Part shown: piece by piece, positions 1-5,948 of the stretch
Layout: every line of letters begins with the position of its first letter
Position numbering within the stretch: position 1 is the stretch's first letter
NCBI GenBank assembly: GCA_023433965.1
Contig: JAEYTQ010000375.1
Location: forward strand, 1 to 5,948
DNA length: 5,948 bases
Direction of reading: 5' to 3'
DNA from: Pseudomonadota bacterium
GTDB lineage: Bacteria > Pseudomonadota > Alphaproteobacteria > Rhizobiales > Xanthobacteraceae
Made by a program: the position numbers and the translations under genes
The notes under the pieces: generated by a model
What the model was told of the DNA's origin: nothing
What the model saw: the letters and a program-made list of their open reading frames with translations, nothing else
Database searches by the model: none

Positions 1-744
1 ACGCTGTCCTCGACCGCGGGCCGGGCGCAGCAATTGGCCACAGCGGTTGCAACCGGCTCGGAGGCGGCCTCCAGCAACGTTCATTCGGTGGCATCGGCGG
101 CCGAGGAAATGTCGTCCTCGGTCCGCGAGATCGGCCGTCAGGTCCAGGATTCCAGCAGGATCGCGAGCGAGGCGGTCAGCCAGGCGCATGCCACCACCGA
201 GCGTGTCAGCGAATTGTCGCGGGCTGCATCGCGGATCGACGACGTCGTCGAGCTCATCAATGCGATTGCCGGCCAGACCAATCTGCTGGCGCTCAATGCC
301 ACGATCGAGGCGGCGCGGGCGGGCGAGGCCGGCCGCGGCTTTGCGGTCGTGGCTTCCGAGGTCAAGGCACTGGCCGAGCAGACGGCCAAGGCAACCGGTG
401 AGATCGGCCAGCAGGTCGGCGGCATTCAGGCCGCCACGCAGGATTCGGTCAGCGCGATCGGCGAGATCAGCGGCACCATCGCGCGTCTGTCGGAGATCGC
501 TTCGGCGATTGCGGCGGCCGTCGAGCAGCAGGGCGCGGCGACTCAGGAGATCGCCCGTAACGTGCAGCAGGCCGCCCACGGCACACAGCAGGTCTCGTCC
601 AACGTCGGGGACGTCCAGCGCGGCGCCTCGGAGACCGGCTCTGCGTCCTCGCAGGTGCTCTCCGCGGCGCAGATGCTGTCCCGCGACTCCAACCGCCTCA
701 AGCTCGAGGTCGGCAAGTTCCTCAACTCGGTCCGTGCCGCCTGA
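1..744 (+). CDS. Methyl-accepting chemotaxis protein, C-terminal signalling domain (5' truncated)
   Basis: This is the cytoplasmic signalling end of a chemoreceptor. The frame is open from base 1 and stops with TGA at 742-744, leaving about 247 residues; the start and any sensor, transmembrane or HAMP part lie upstream of the window. The sequence is a long Ala/Ser/Glu/Gln-rich coiled coil. The highly conserved hairpin tip lies near bases 265-345 and includes [20 protein letters not shown], followed by [18 protein letters not shown]. In this family the tip binds CheA and CheW and controls kinase activity towards CheY. The descending helix is again a coiled coil, and the protein ends in KFLNSVRAA. 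No C-terminal CheR/CheB-binding pentapeptide (NWETF type) is present, so adaptation enzymes would act without that tether. The ligand cannot be judged from this fragment. An in-frame ATG at 34 is internal to the coiled coil and is not a credible start. Family assignment is very secure. Confidence 0.96.
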   Translation, partial: TLSSTAGRAQQLATAVATGSEAASSNVHSVASAAEEMSSSVREIGRQVQDSSRIASEAVSQAHATTERVSELSRAASRIDDVVELINAIAGQTNLLALNATIEAARAGEAGRGFAVVASEVKALAEQTAKATGEIGQQVGGIQAATQDSVSAIGEISGTIARLSEIASAIAAAVEQQGAATQEIARNVQQAAHGTQQVSSNVGDVQRGASETGSASSQVLSAAQMLSRDSNRLKLEVGKFLNSVRAA

Positions 745-842
745 GACAGGCAGCCGATGTGATTTCCGCAGTGCGATAGCAGGGATGTGAATATCGATCC
801 CCGGGTCGGGATTGGCCTTTCGGTGGTGCTCGGGTAAAGGGA

Positions 843-874
843 AATACGGGATCGCCGTGGGGCCGATCCGTATT
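843..874. promoter_or_regulatory. Imperfect inverted repeat in the leader of the efflux genes (candidate operator or mRNA hairpin)
   Basis: The left arm AATACGGGATCG (843-854) and right arm CGATCCGTATT (864-874) are complementary over 11 bp with one bulged G and a 9-nt centre. The dyad ends 27 nt before the permease ATG. Local repressors, often TetR-type, commonly bind dyads in front of RND pump operons, so an operator is a reasonable inference, but no regulator gene is visible in the window. A very weak sigma70-like pair, TTGGCC (812-817) and TAAAGG (835-840) with 17-nt spacing, lies just upstream and would place the dyad at the start of the transcript. No T-run follows the right arm, so it is not a good intrinsic terminator for the chemoreceptor gene. 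Confidence 0.35.
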
Positions 875-901
875 CTCGCTTGATCCGGAACTGCTTGGCG
901 C

Positions 902-3900
902 ATGATTGCTCTGGTCCGTATTGCCCTGAGCCGGCCCTATACTTTCGTCGTGCTCGCGCTTCTGCTGCTGATCATCGGACCGCTGGCGGCGCTGCGGACC
1001 CCCACCGACATCTTCCCCGACATTCGCATCCCCGTGATCGGCGTGGTTTGGCAGTACACCGGCCTGCCGCCCGACCAGATGGCCGGCCGCATCACCACGC
1101 CGTTCCAACGCGCGCTGACGACGACGGTCAACGATATCGAACACATTGTCGCCAATTCCTACACCGGCTTTGGCATCATCAAGATCTTCTTCCAGCCCAA
1201 CGTCGATATCCGCACCGCCAACGCCCAGGTCACCGCGATCTCGCAGACCCTGCTGAGGCAGATGCCACCGGGTGCGACACCCCCTTTGATCCTGAACTAC
1301 TCCGCGTCCACCGTGCCAATCCTTCAGGTGGCCCTGTCAGGCGACGGGCTCACCGAGCAGAATCTCGCTGATATCGGCATCAACCAGCTTCGTACGCCCT
1401 TGGTCACGGTGCCGGGCGCGGCGATTCCCTATCCGTTCGGCGGTAAGCAGCGCCAGGTCCAGATCGACCTCAATCCCACGGCGCTCCAGGCCCGCAACCT
1501 GTCTGGCCAGGACGTTGCCAATGCGCTCGCCGCCCAGAACCTGATCACGCCCGTGGGCACCCAGAAGATCGGCCAGTTCGAGTACAGTATCCAGCTCAAC
1601 AATTCGCCGCTCCGGATCGAGGAACTCGGCAACCTGCCGATCAGGACGGTCAACGGCGCCATGGTCTATGTGCGCGACGTCGCGACCGTCCGGGACGGCA
1701 ATCCACCGCAGACCAACATCGTCCATGTCGACGGCAACCGCTCGGTGCTGATGATGGTGCTGAAGGCGGGAGCGACATCGACGCTCGATATCATCGCCGG
1801 GATCAAGCAGAAGGTGATCGAGGTCAAGGACCAGATGCCGGAGGCGCTGAAGATCAACTTCATCGGTGATCAGTCCGTGTTCGTCCGCGGTGCGATCCAG
1901 GGCGTCGCGGTCGAGGGCGTGATCGCGGCGCTGCTCACCAGCGTCATGATTTTGCTGTTTCTCGGCAGCTGGCGCTCCACCATCATCATCGCCGTATCGA
2001 TCCCGCTGTCGGTGCTGGGCGCTATCATCATGCTGTCGGCGATCGGCGAGACGCTGAACATCATGACGCTCGGAGGGCTCGCGCTCGCAGTCGGCATCCT
2101 CGTCGACGACGCCACCGTCACGATCGAGAACATCAACTACCATCTGGAGCAGGGCAAGCCGGTCGAGCAGTCCATACTCGACGGCGCCAACCAGATCGTG
2201 ACGCCGGCCTTCGTGTCGTTGCTCTGCATCTGCATCGTGTTTGTGCCGATGTTCTTCCTCACGGGCGTCGCGCGCTTCCTGTTCGTGCCGATGGCGGAAG
2301 CCGTGATGTTCGCGATGATCTGGTCGTTCATCCTGTCGCGCACGCTGGTGCCGACCATGGCGAACTACCTGCTCAAGGCGCATGTCCATCACGAGGGCGG
2401 GCCCCCAGCATCGCGCAATCCCTTGGTCTGGTTTCAGCGCGACTTCGAGGCGCGGTTCGAGCGCATCCGCGGTGGTTATCACGGCCTCCTTGCCATGGCG
2501 TTGGCGCACCGCGCGGTGTTCGTCATCGGCTTCATCTGCATCGTCGGTGCGTCCTTCGCACTGGTGCCGTTCCTCGGCCGCAACTTCTTTCCAGCCGTCG
2601 ATGCCGGCAACATTCTGATGCATGTCCGCACCCAGGTCGGCACCCGAGTCGAGGAGACCGCGAACCAGCTCGCCGATATCCAGAAGGCGGTGCGCCAGCT
2701 GATCCCGGGCGAGATCGAAACCATGACCGACAACATCGGCATGCCGATCTCCGGCATCAACATGACCTACAACAACACCGGCGTGATCGGCCCGCAGGAC
2801 GGCGACATTCAGATCAAGCTGAAGGAAGGCCACAGGCCCACCGAGGAGCATGTGCGCGTGCTGCGCGAGCAGTTGCCGCGCCTCTTTCCAGGCGTGAGCT
2901 TCGCGTTCTTGCCGGCCGACATCGTCAGCCAGATCCTGAATTTCGGCGCGCCGGCGCCGATCGACCTGCAAATCCGCGGTGCCAATGTCAGCGCGAATTT
3001 CGCCTATGCCAACAGCCTTCTGGCGAAGGTCCGCAAGATTCCCGGCGTTGCCGATGCGCGCATCCAGCAGTCGCCGAACAATCCGACCTTCAACATCGAT
3101 GTCGACCGCACCCGCGCCCAATATGTCGGCCTGACGGCGCGCGACGTCACCAACAGCCTCGTGGTCAATCTCGCCGGCTCCTCACAGGTAGCGCCGACCT
3201 ACTACCTCAATCCCGATAACGGCGTGTCCTACTCGATCGTGATGCAGACGCCTCAATACCAGATGGACTCGCTGAGCGCGCTGCAGACGTTGCCGATCAC
3301 CGCGGCCGGCAATGCGCAGTCGCCAATCCTCGGCGGCATTGCCGACATCAGGCGCTCGACGTCGAGCGCGGTCGTTTCGCAATACGACATCCAATCGATG
3401 ATTCAGATCTTTGCCACGACCTCGGGCCGCGATCTCGGTGCGGTCGCCGCCGACATCCGCCAGTTGATTGCCGATACCGCGAAGGACGTGCCGAAGGGCT
3501 CGTCCGTGGTGCTGCTCGGCCAGGTGCAGACCATGAACAGCGCCTTCACCGGCCTGCTGTTCGGCCTGCTCGGGGCCGTCGTGCTGATCTACTTCCTGAT
3601 CGTCGTGAACTTCCAGTCCTGGTCCGATCCGTTCGTGATCATCACCGCGTTGCCGGCCGCGCTCGCAGGCATCGTCTGGATGCTGTTCATGACGGAGACG
3701 ACGTTGTCGGTGCCGGCGCTGACCGGCGCGATCATGTGCATGGGCGTTGCCACCGCCAACAGCGTGCTCGTGATCTCCTTCGCCCGTGAGCGCTACGAGG
3801 AGCTCGGCGATCCCATGGCCGCCGCGCTCGAAGCCGGCTTCGTCCGGTTCCGTCCGGTGCTGATGACCGCGCTCGCAATGATCATCGGCATGGCGCCGAT

Positions 3901-4081
3901 GGCGCTGGGGTTGGGAGAGGGCGGCGAGCAGAATGCGCCGCTCGGCCGGGCTGTGATCGGCGGCCTGATCTTTGCAACCTTCGCTACGCTGATGTTTGTT
4001 CCCGTGGTGTTCAGCATGGTTCACAAGAAGCAAGGCGCCAAACCCGCCGCCTCATTGGAGACTCCGCATGTCGCCCACTGA
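902..4081 (+). CDS. RND-superfamily efflux permease (AcrB/HAE-type inner-membrane pump)
   Basis: This is the 1059-residue inner-membrane pump of a tripartite exporter, close to the usual 1020-1070 aa (AcrB is 1049). The layout is canonical: TM1 at about 12-32, a large periplasmic domain, TM2-TM6 at about 340-488, TM7 near 537-558, a second periplasmic domain, and TM8-TM12 at about 883-1042. TM4 carries LVDDATVTIEN with D402 and D403, matching the AcrB proton-relay aspartates D407/D408; this favours a HAE-type organic-substrate pump over a CusA-type metal pump. TM10 reads ATANSVLVISFA, so the AcrB K940 position is A952, although N953, R982 (AcrB R971) and T989 (AcrB T978) are kept. The start is firm: an in-frame stop lies at 881-883 and ATG 902 is the first start after it. 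The ribosome site is weak (GGAA at 887-890). The gene overlaps the adaptor gene by 14 nt. The substrate cannot be predicted. Confidence 0.95.
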   Translation: MIALVRIALSRPYTFVVLALLLLIIGPLAALRTPTDIFPDIRIPVIGVVWQYTGLPPDQMAGRITTPFQRALTTTVNDIEHIVANSYTGFGIIKIFFQPNVDIRTANAQVTAISQTLLRQMPPGATPPLILNYSASTVPILQVALSGDGLTEQNLADIGINQLRTPLVTVPGAAIPYPFGGKQRQVQIDLNPTALQARNLSGQDVANALAAQNLITPVGTQKIGQFEYSIQLNNSPLRIEELGNLPIRTVNGAMVYVRDVATVRDGNPPQTNIVHVDGNRSVLMMVLKAGATSTLDIIAGIKQKVIEVKDQMPEALKINFIGDQSVFVRGAIQGVAVEGVIAALLTSVMILLFLGSWRSTIIIAVSIPLSVLGAIIMLSAIGETLNIMTLGGLALAVGILVDDATVTIENINYHLEQGKPVEQSILDGANQIVTPAFVSLLCICIVFVPMFFLTGVARFLFVPMAEAVMFAMIWSFILSRTLVPTMANYLLKAHVHHEGGPPASRNPLVWFQRDFEARFERIRGGYHGLLAMALAHRAVFVIGFICIVGASFALVPFLGRNFFPAVDAGNILMHVRTQVGTRVEETANQLADIQKAVRQLIPGEIETMTDNIGMPISGINMTYNNTGVIGPQDGDIQIKLKEGHRPTEEHVRVLREQLPRLFPGVSFAFLPADIVSQILNFGAPAPIDLQIRGANVSANFAYANSLLAKVRKIPGVADARIQQSPNNPTFNIDVDRTRAQYVGLTARDVTNSLVVNLAGSSQVAPTYYLNPDNGVSYSIVMQTPQYQMDSLSALQTLPITAAGNAQSPILGGIADIRRSTSSAVVSQYDIQSMIQIFATTSGRDLGAVAADIRQLIADTAKDVPKGSSVVLLGQVQTMNSAFTGLLFGLLGAVVLIYFLIVVNFQSWSDPFVIITALPAALAGIVWMLFMTETTLSVPALTGAIMCMGVATANSVLVISFARERYEELGDPMAAALEAGFVRFRPVLMTALAMIIGMAPMALGLGEGGEQNAPLGRAVIGGLIFATFATLMFVPVVFSMVHKKQGAKPAASLETPHVAH
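4057..4060 (+). promoter_or_regulatory. Shine-Dalgarno site of the adaptor gene
   Basis: GGAG lies 7 nt before the ATG at 4068, inside the end of the permease gene. It decides the adaptor start. The same frame is open further upstream and has another ATG at 3996, but that choice would add 24 residues ahead of the natural basic-plus-hydrophobic N-terminus and enlarge the overlap to 86 nt. Confidence 0.75.
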
Positions 4082-5264
4082 ACCCCGCTCCCCGGTCTCG
4101 CATCGGAAACTGGGCATCGTCGGCGTGGTGGCGCTGATTGCGGCAGGCCTCGTCGTCGGTACCGGTATCCGTGCCCGCGAGGATCAGGCGTCCAAGCTGA
4201 AGGAATGGACCGACGACCAGGCCGTTCCCAGCGTGGCTGTGGCGCTGCCCAACGCCAAGAACCCCAGCGCCACCATCGATCTGCCGGGCCGGCTGGAAGC
4301 CTACTACCGAGCCCCTATCTTCGCGCGCGTGTCGGGCTATTTGAAGAGCTGGAGCGCGGACATCGGCGCGCGCGTCAAGGCCGGCCAGGTGATCGCCGAG
4401 ATCGAGGCGCCCGACCTCGATCAGCAGCTCCTGCAGGCTCGCGCCGACCTCGCCAGCCAGCAGGCCAGCGCCCGGTTGTCGGAGGCAACGCTGAACCGGC
4501 GCAAGACGCTGGTCGCCTCCAACTTCGTCTCCGCGCAGGAGATCGACGAACGCACCGCTGACCTCTCCAACAAGAAGGCCGCCGTCAATTCGGGGCAGGC
4601 CAATGTCGAGCGGCTGGAAGCGCTGGCCGGCTACAAGAAGATCACGGCGCCGTTCGATGGCGTCGTCACCGCGCGCGACACCGACGTCGGCGCGCTCATC
4701 AATGCCGGCGGCGGTTCCGGCCCGGCGATGTTCGTGGTTTCGGACATCAGCAAGCTGCGCGTCTACGTCAACGTGCCGCAGAACTACGTGCCGGCAATCA
4801 AGATCGGGGCCAAGGCTATCATCACGCTGCCGGAATATCCCAACCGGACTTTCCAGGCGACGGTGGAGGCTTCCTCGCAGGCCGTCGACGTCGCGTCCGG
4901 CACCACGCGCATGCAGCTCGGACTGGATAATTCCAGAGGCGAGCTGATGCCCGGCGGTTATGCCAGCGTGAAGCTCGGCCTTCAGCGTGACTCTGCGCCG
5001 CTCAGCATTCCCGCCAGCGCCCTGATCTTCAACGGCAGCGGCCTGCGTGTGGCGACGGTCGGTGCGGACGACAAGGTCCTGTTCAAGAGCGTGACGATCG
5101 CGCGCGACCTCGGCCGCGAAATCGAGCTAGCCTCGGGGATTGCAGCGGATGACCGCGTCATCACCGCCCCCCCGGATGGTCTCTCGGATGGCGATGCGGT
5201 CCGCGTCGTCGGCGCCAAAGGCAAGCCGGCGACCGCGTCGGAGAAGCAGGCGCCAAAGAGCTAG
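4068..5264 (+). CDS. RND efflux periplasmic adaptor subunit (membrane fusion protein, AcrA/HlyD type)
   Basis: This 398-residue adaptor links an RND pump to an outer-membrane channel. A short basic N-terminus (HRK, 12-14) precedes one hydrophobic segment at about 15-34. There is no lipobox cysteine, so the protein is probably held by an uncleaved membrane anchor or exported by a cleaved signal, unlike lipoprotein AcrA. The first half of the lipoyl domain is at about 80-115 (RAPIFARVSGYL, then GQVIAEIEAPDL). An alpha-hairpin spans about 116-187, and the second lipoyl half starts at 189 (YKKITAPFDGVVTARD). A beta-barrel (about 235-320) and a membrane-proximal domain (about 335-385) follow. The hairpin tip has R144, L148 and S155 in RxxxLxxxxxxS spacing, the RLS motif of AcrA/MacA-type adaptors that docks on TolC-like channels. 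The start is set by GGAG 7 nt upstream. The 14-nt overlap with the permease implies coupled translation. No channel gene follows. Confidence 0.93.
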   Translation: MSPTEPRSPVSHRKLGIVGVVALIAAGLVVGTGIRAREDQASKLKEWTDDQAVPSVAVALPNAKNPSATIDLPGRLEAYYRAPIFARVSGYLKSWSADIGARVKAGQVIAEIEAPDLDQQLLQARADLASQQASARLSEATLNRRKTLVASNFVSAQEIDERTADLSNKKAAVNSGQANVERLEALAGYKKITAPFDGVVTARDTDVGALINAGGGSGPAMFVVSDISKLRVYVNVPQNYVPAIKIGAKAIITLPEYPNRTFQATVEASSQAVDVASGTTRMQLGLDNSRGELMPGGYASVKLGLQRDSAPLSIPASALIFNGSGLRVATVGADDKVLFKSVTIARDLGREIELASGIAADDRVITAPPDGLSDGDAVRVVGAKGKPATASEKQAPKS

Positions 5265-5269
5265 GACGG

Positions 5270-5408
5270 TCTCGTGCCCCGGACGCGGCGCAGCACGAAG
5301 TGGTGCGCTGCGAGCCGGGGCCCATCTCTCCTCGGTGTACTTTGTGGCTTTCCAGGTCCCGGCTCTGCGGAGCGGCATTGCATGCCGCACCGCGTCCGGG
5401 ACACGAGA
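5270..5408. repeat. REP doublet / REPIN-like pair of inverted hairpin units
   Basis: Two related units of about 54 bp face each other, at 5270-5323 and 5356-5408, separated by a roughly 32-bp non-palindromic spacer. The outer ends are inverted copies: TCTCGTGCCCCGGACGCG (5270-5287) matches the complement of CGCGTCCGGGACACGAGA (5391-5408) at 17 of 18 positions. Each unit also folds on itself. Unit 1 pairs GCCCCGG (5276-5282) with CCGGGGC (5315-5321), and GCGCAGCAC (5288-5296) with GTGGTGCGC (5300-5308) around a GAA loop with one mismatch. Unit 2 pairs GTCCCGG (5356-5362) with CCGGGAC (5396-5402), and GCGGAGCGGCA (5367-5377) with TGCCGCACCGC (5383-5393) around TTGCA with one mismatch. It fills nearly all of the gap between two convergent genes, a typical REP location, and could protect or end both transcripts. 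I recall similar units in Bradyrhizobium intergenic regions; this was not searched. Confidence 0.8.
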
Positions 5409-5413
5409 GGGAG

Positions 5414-5948
5414 TCACGCCACCCGCCATTCCGGCACGCCGTCAGCCGCCATCGTGATGTCGCCGAGCGATCCGACCGGGGTGCGATCCATGTCGAGCAG
5501 ATGCGCCAGCGTTGCGCTGTCGCTCGCCGGAATCCGCGCCAGCGTGCGCCGGTCATCTTCCGTGCGCAGCATCACCACGCCGTGCTCGACGTCGCCACTG
5601 CGGCCATAGAGCACCGTGAAGCTCTCGACTTCGCCCTTGCCTTTGGCCTCGGCGACGAACTCCGGCACGGCGCGCTTGTTGCGGTCGGCCTGCCCTTGCA
5701 CGCTGGTCTCCTGCGTCAGCGTCTCGCGCGGCGGTGCCTTCGCCACCACCAGTGCGTGGTGCTTGGTGACGAAGCCGCCCTGACCGTAGAGCAGGCCGAG
5801 TTTTGCGCCGTCGCGCATACACCGCACCATCGCGCAGGCCGCATGCGTCATGTAGGTGTTGAGCGGGGCGCCGAAGAAGGTGAGGCCGCCGGTTACGGTC
5901 GGCTGCACGTCGTCGCCGAGCCCCAGCGTCCGCCGTGCCATCTTGGGC
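5414..5948 (-). CDS. Acetyl-CoA acetyltransferase / thiolase-like protein (TLP1 type), C-terminal part (5' truncated by the window edge)
   Basis: The minus-strand frame stops with TGA at 5416-5414 and stays open to the right edge, giving about 178 residues of what is normally a roughly 500-residue protein. The first in-frame ATG (5941-5939) is preceded by open codons (Pro-Lys) and is probably internal. Counting from that Met, GGLTFFGAPLNTYMTHAA (18-35) matches the family's conserved GG-FFG-P-NNY-THA block, with H33 in the place of the thiolase active-site His. GLLYGQGGFVTKHHALVV (49-66) matches the family's final core strand region, where classical thiolases have a Cys-Gly-Gly-Gly loop. The tail at about 100-160 (FTVLYGRSGDVEHGVVMLRT and on) resembles the extra C-terminal domain of thiolase-like protein type 1. 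A role in acyl-CoA or lipid metabolism is likely, but reaction and substrate are unknown. It is convergent with the efflux genes and not part of their operon. Confidence 0.82.
   Translation of the reverse strand, partial: PKMARRTLGLGDDVQPTVTGGLTFFGAPLNTYMTHAACAMVRCMRDGAKLGLLYGQGGFVTKHHALVVAKAPPRETLTQETSVQGQADRNKRAVPEFVAEAKGKGEVESFTVLYGRSGDVEHGVVMLRTEDDRRTLARIPASDSATLAHLLDMDRTPVGSLGDITMAADGVPEWRVA

Noticed and set aside
739..751. GCCTG-AGA-CAGGC mini-hairpin over the chemoreceptor stop codon as a terminator
   Set aside because: The stem is only 5 bp with a 3-nt loop and has no following T-run.
812..840. TTGGCC-17-TAAAGG as a sigma70 promoter for the efflux genes
   Set aside because: It matches the consensus at only 4/6 and 3/6 positions, too weak to annotate alone; it is mentioned only as context for the dyad.
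2719..2772. Methionine-rich stretch of the permease second periplasmic domain as a Cu/Ag relay as in CusA
   Set aside because: The TM4 signature carries the double Asp of organic-substrate pumps, and the Met positions do not show a clear CusA triad; this looks like ordinary subfamily variation.
1337..3121. A 594-codon open frame antisense to the permease
   Set aside because: It is rich in Arg, Asp, His and Ala, with no recognisable domain, and lies wholly opposite a strongly conserved RND gene. This is the usual shadow of high-GC codon bias.
3182..4033. A 283-codon antisense open frame opposite the permease C-terminal half
   Set aside because: It has the same composition artefact (runs of His, Arg, Asp and Gln) with no domain and no plausible start context.
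3996..4067. Extended start for the adaptor at ATG 3996
   Set aside because: ATG 4068 has GGAG at 7-nt spacing and gives a normal basic-plus-hydrophobic N-terminus; the extension is just the permease tail read in another frame.
5167..5173. Run of seven C in the adaptor gene as a phase-variation tract
   Set aside because: The run is short for slippage, the reading frame continues cleanly through it, and GC-rich genes often contain such runs.
5127..5556. Several open frames of about 100-130 codons on both strands crossing the adaptor end and the REP region
   Set aside because: They run through the palindromic repeat and both genuine gene ends, and their translations resemble no family.

Overview
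The window is GC-rich (low-to-mid 60s %, by eye) and reads as ordinary chromosome from an alphaproteobacterium of the Bradyrhizobium/Rhodopseudomonas type. I base this on codon use, on the style of the chemoreceptor C-terminus, on a TLP1-type thiolase gene, and on an intergenic palindromic repeat that I remember (without a search) as common in Bradyrhizobium genomes. No sign of recent transfer, phage, transposase or CRISPR was seen.

Layout. Bases 1-744 (+) hold the C-terminal signalling part of a methyl-accepting chemotaxis protein whose start lies outside the window. Bases 745-901 are a non-coding leader with an imperfect 11-bp dyad at 843-874, a candidate operator or mRNA hairpin for the next genes. 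Bases 902-4081 (+) encode a full-length RND-superfamily inner-membrane efflux permease (1059 aa). Bases 4068-5264 (+) encode its periplasmic adaptor (membrane fusion protein, 398 aa). The adaptor start codon lies inside the permease gene (14-nt overlap) with a good Shine-Dalgarno site, so the two are translationally linked. Bases 5270-5408 hold two inverted copies of a roughly 54-bp hairpin unit, a REP doublet/REPIN-like element. It sits between convergent genes and ends 5 bp from the stop codon of the last one. Bases 5414-5948 (-) hold the C-terminal part of an acetyl-CoA acetyltransferase/thiolase-like protein (TLP1 type) that runs off the right edge.

Working together. The permease and adaptor should form two of the three parts of a tripartite drug or metabolite exporter. 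The adaptor carries an intact RLS motif at its hairpin tip, so it should dock on a TolC-type outer-membrane channel. No channel gene lies directly downstream, so the partner is probably encoded elsewhere. The chemoreceptor and thiolase are unlinked neighbours. No clearly undescribed system is present. The most notable points are the absence of the TM10 proton-relay lysine in the permease while both TM4 aspartates are kept, the permease-before-adaptor gene order, the upstream dyad, and the REP doublet.
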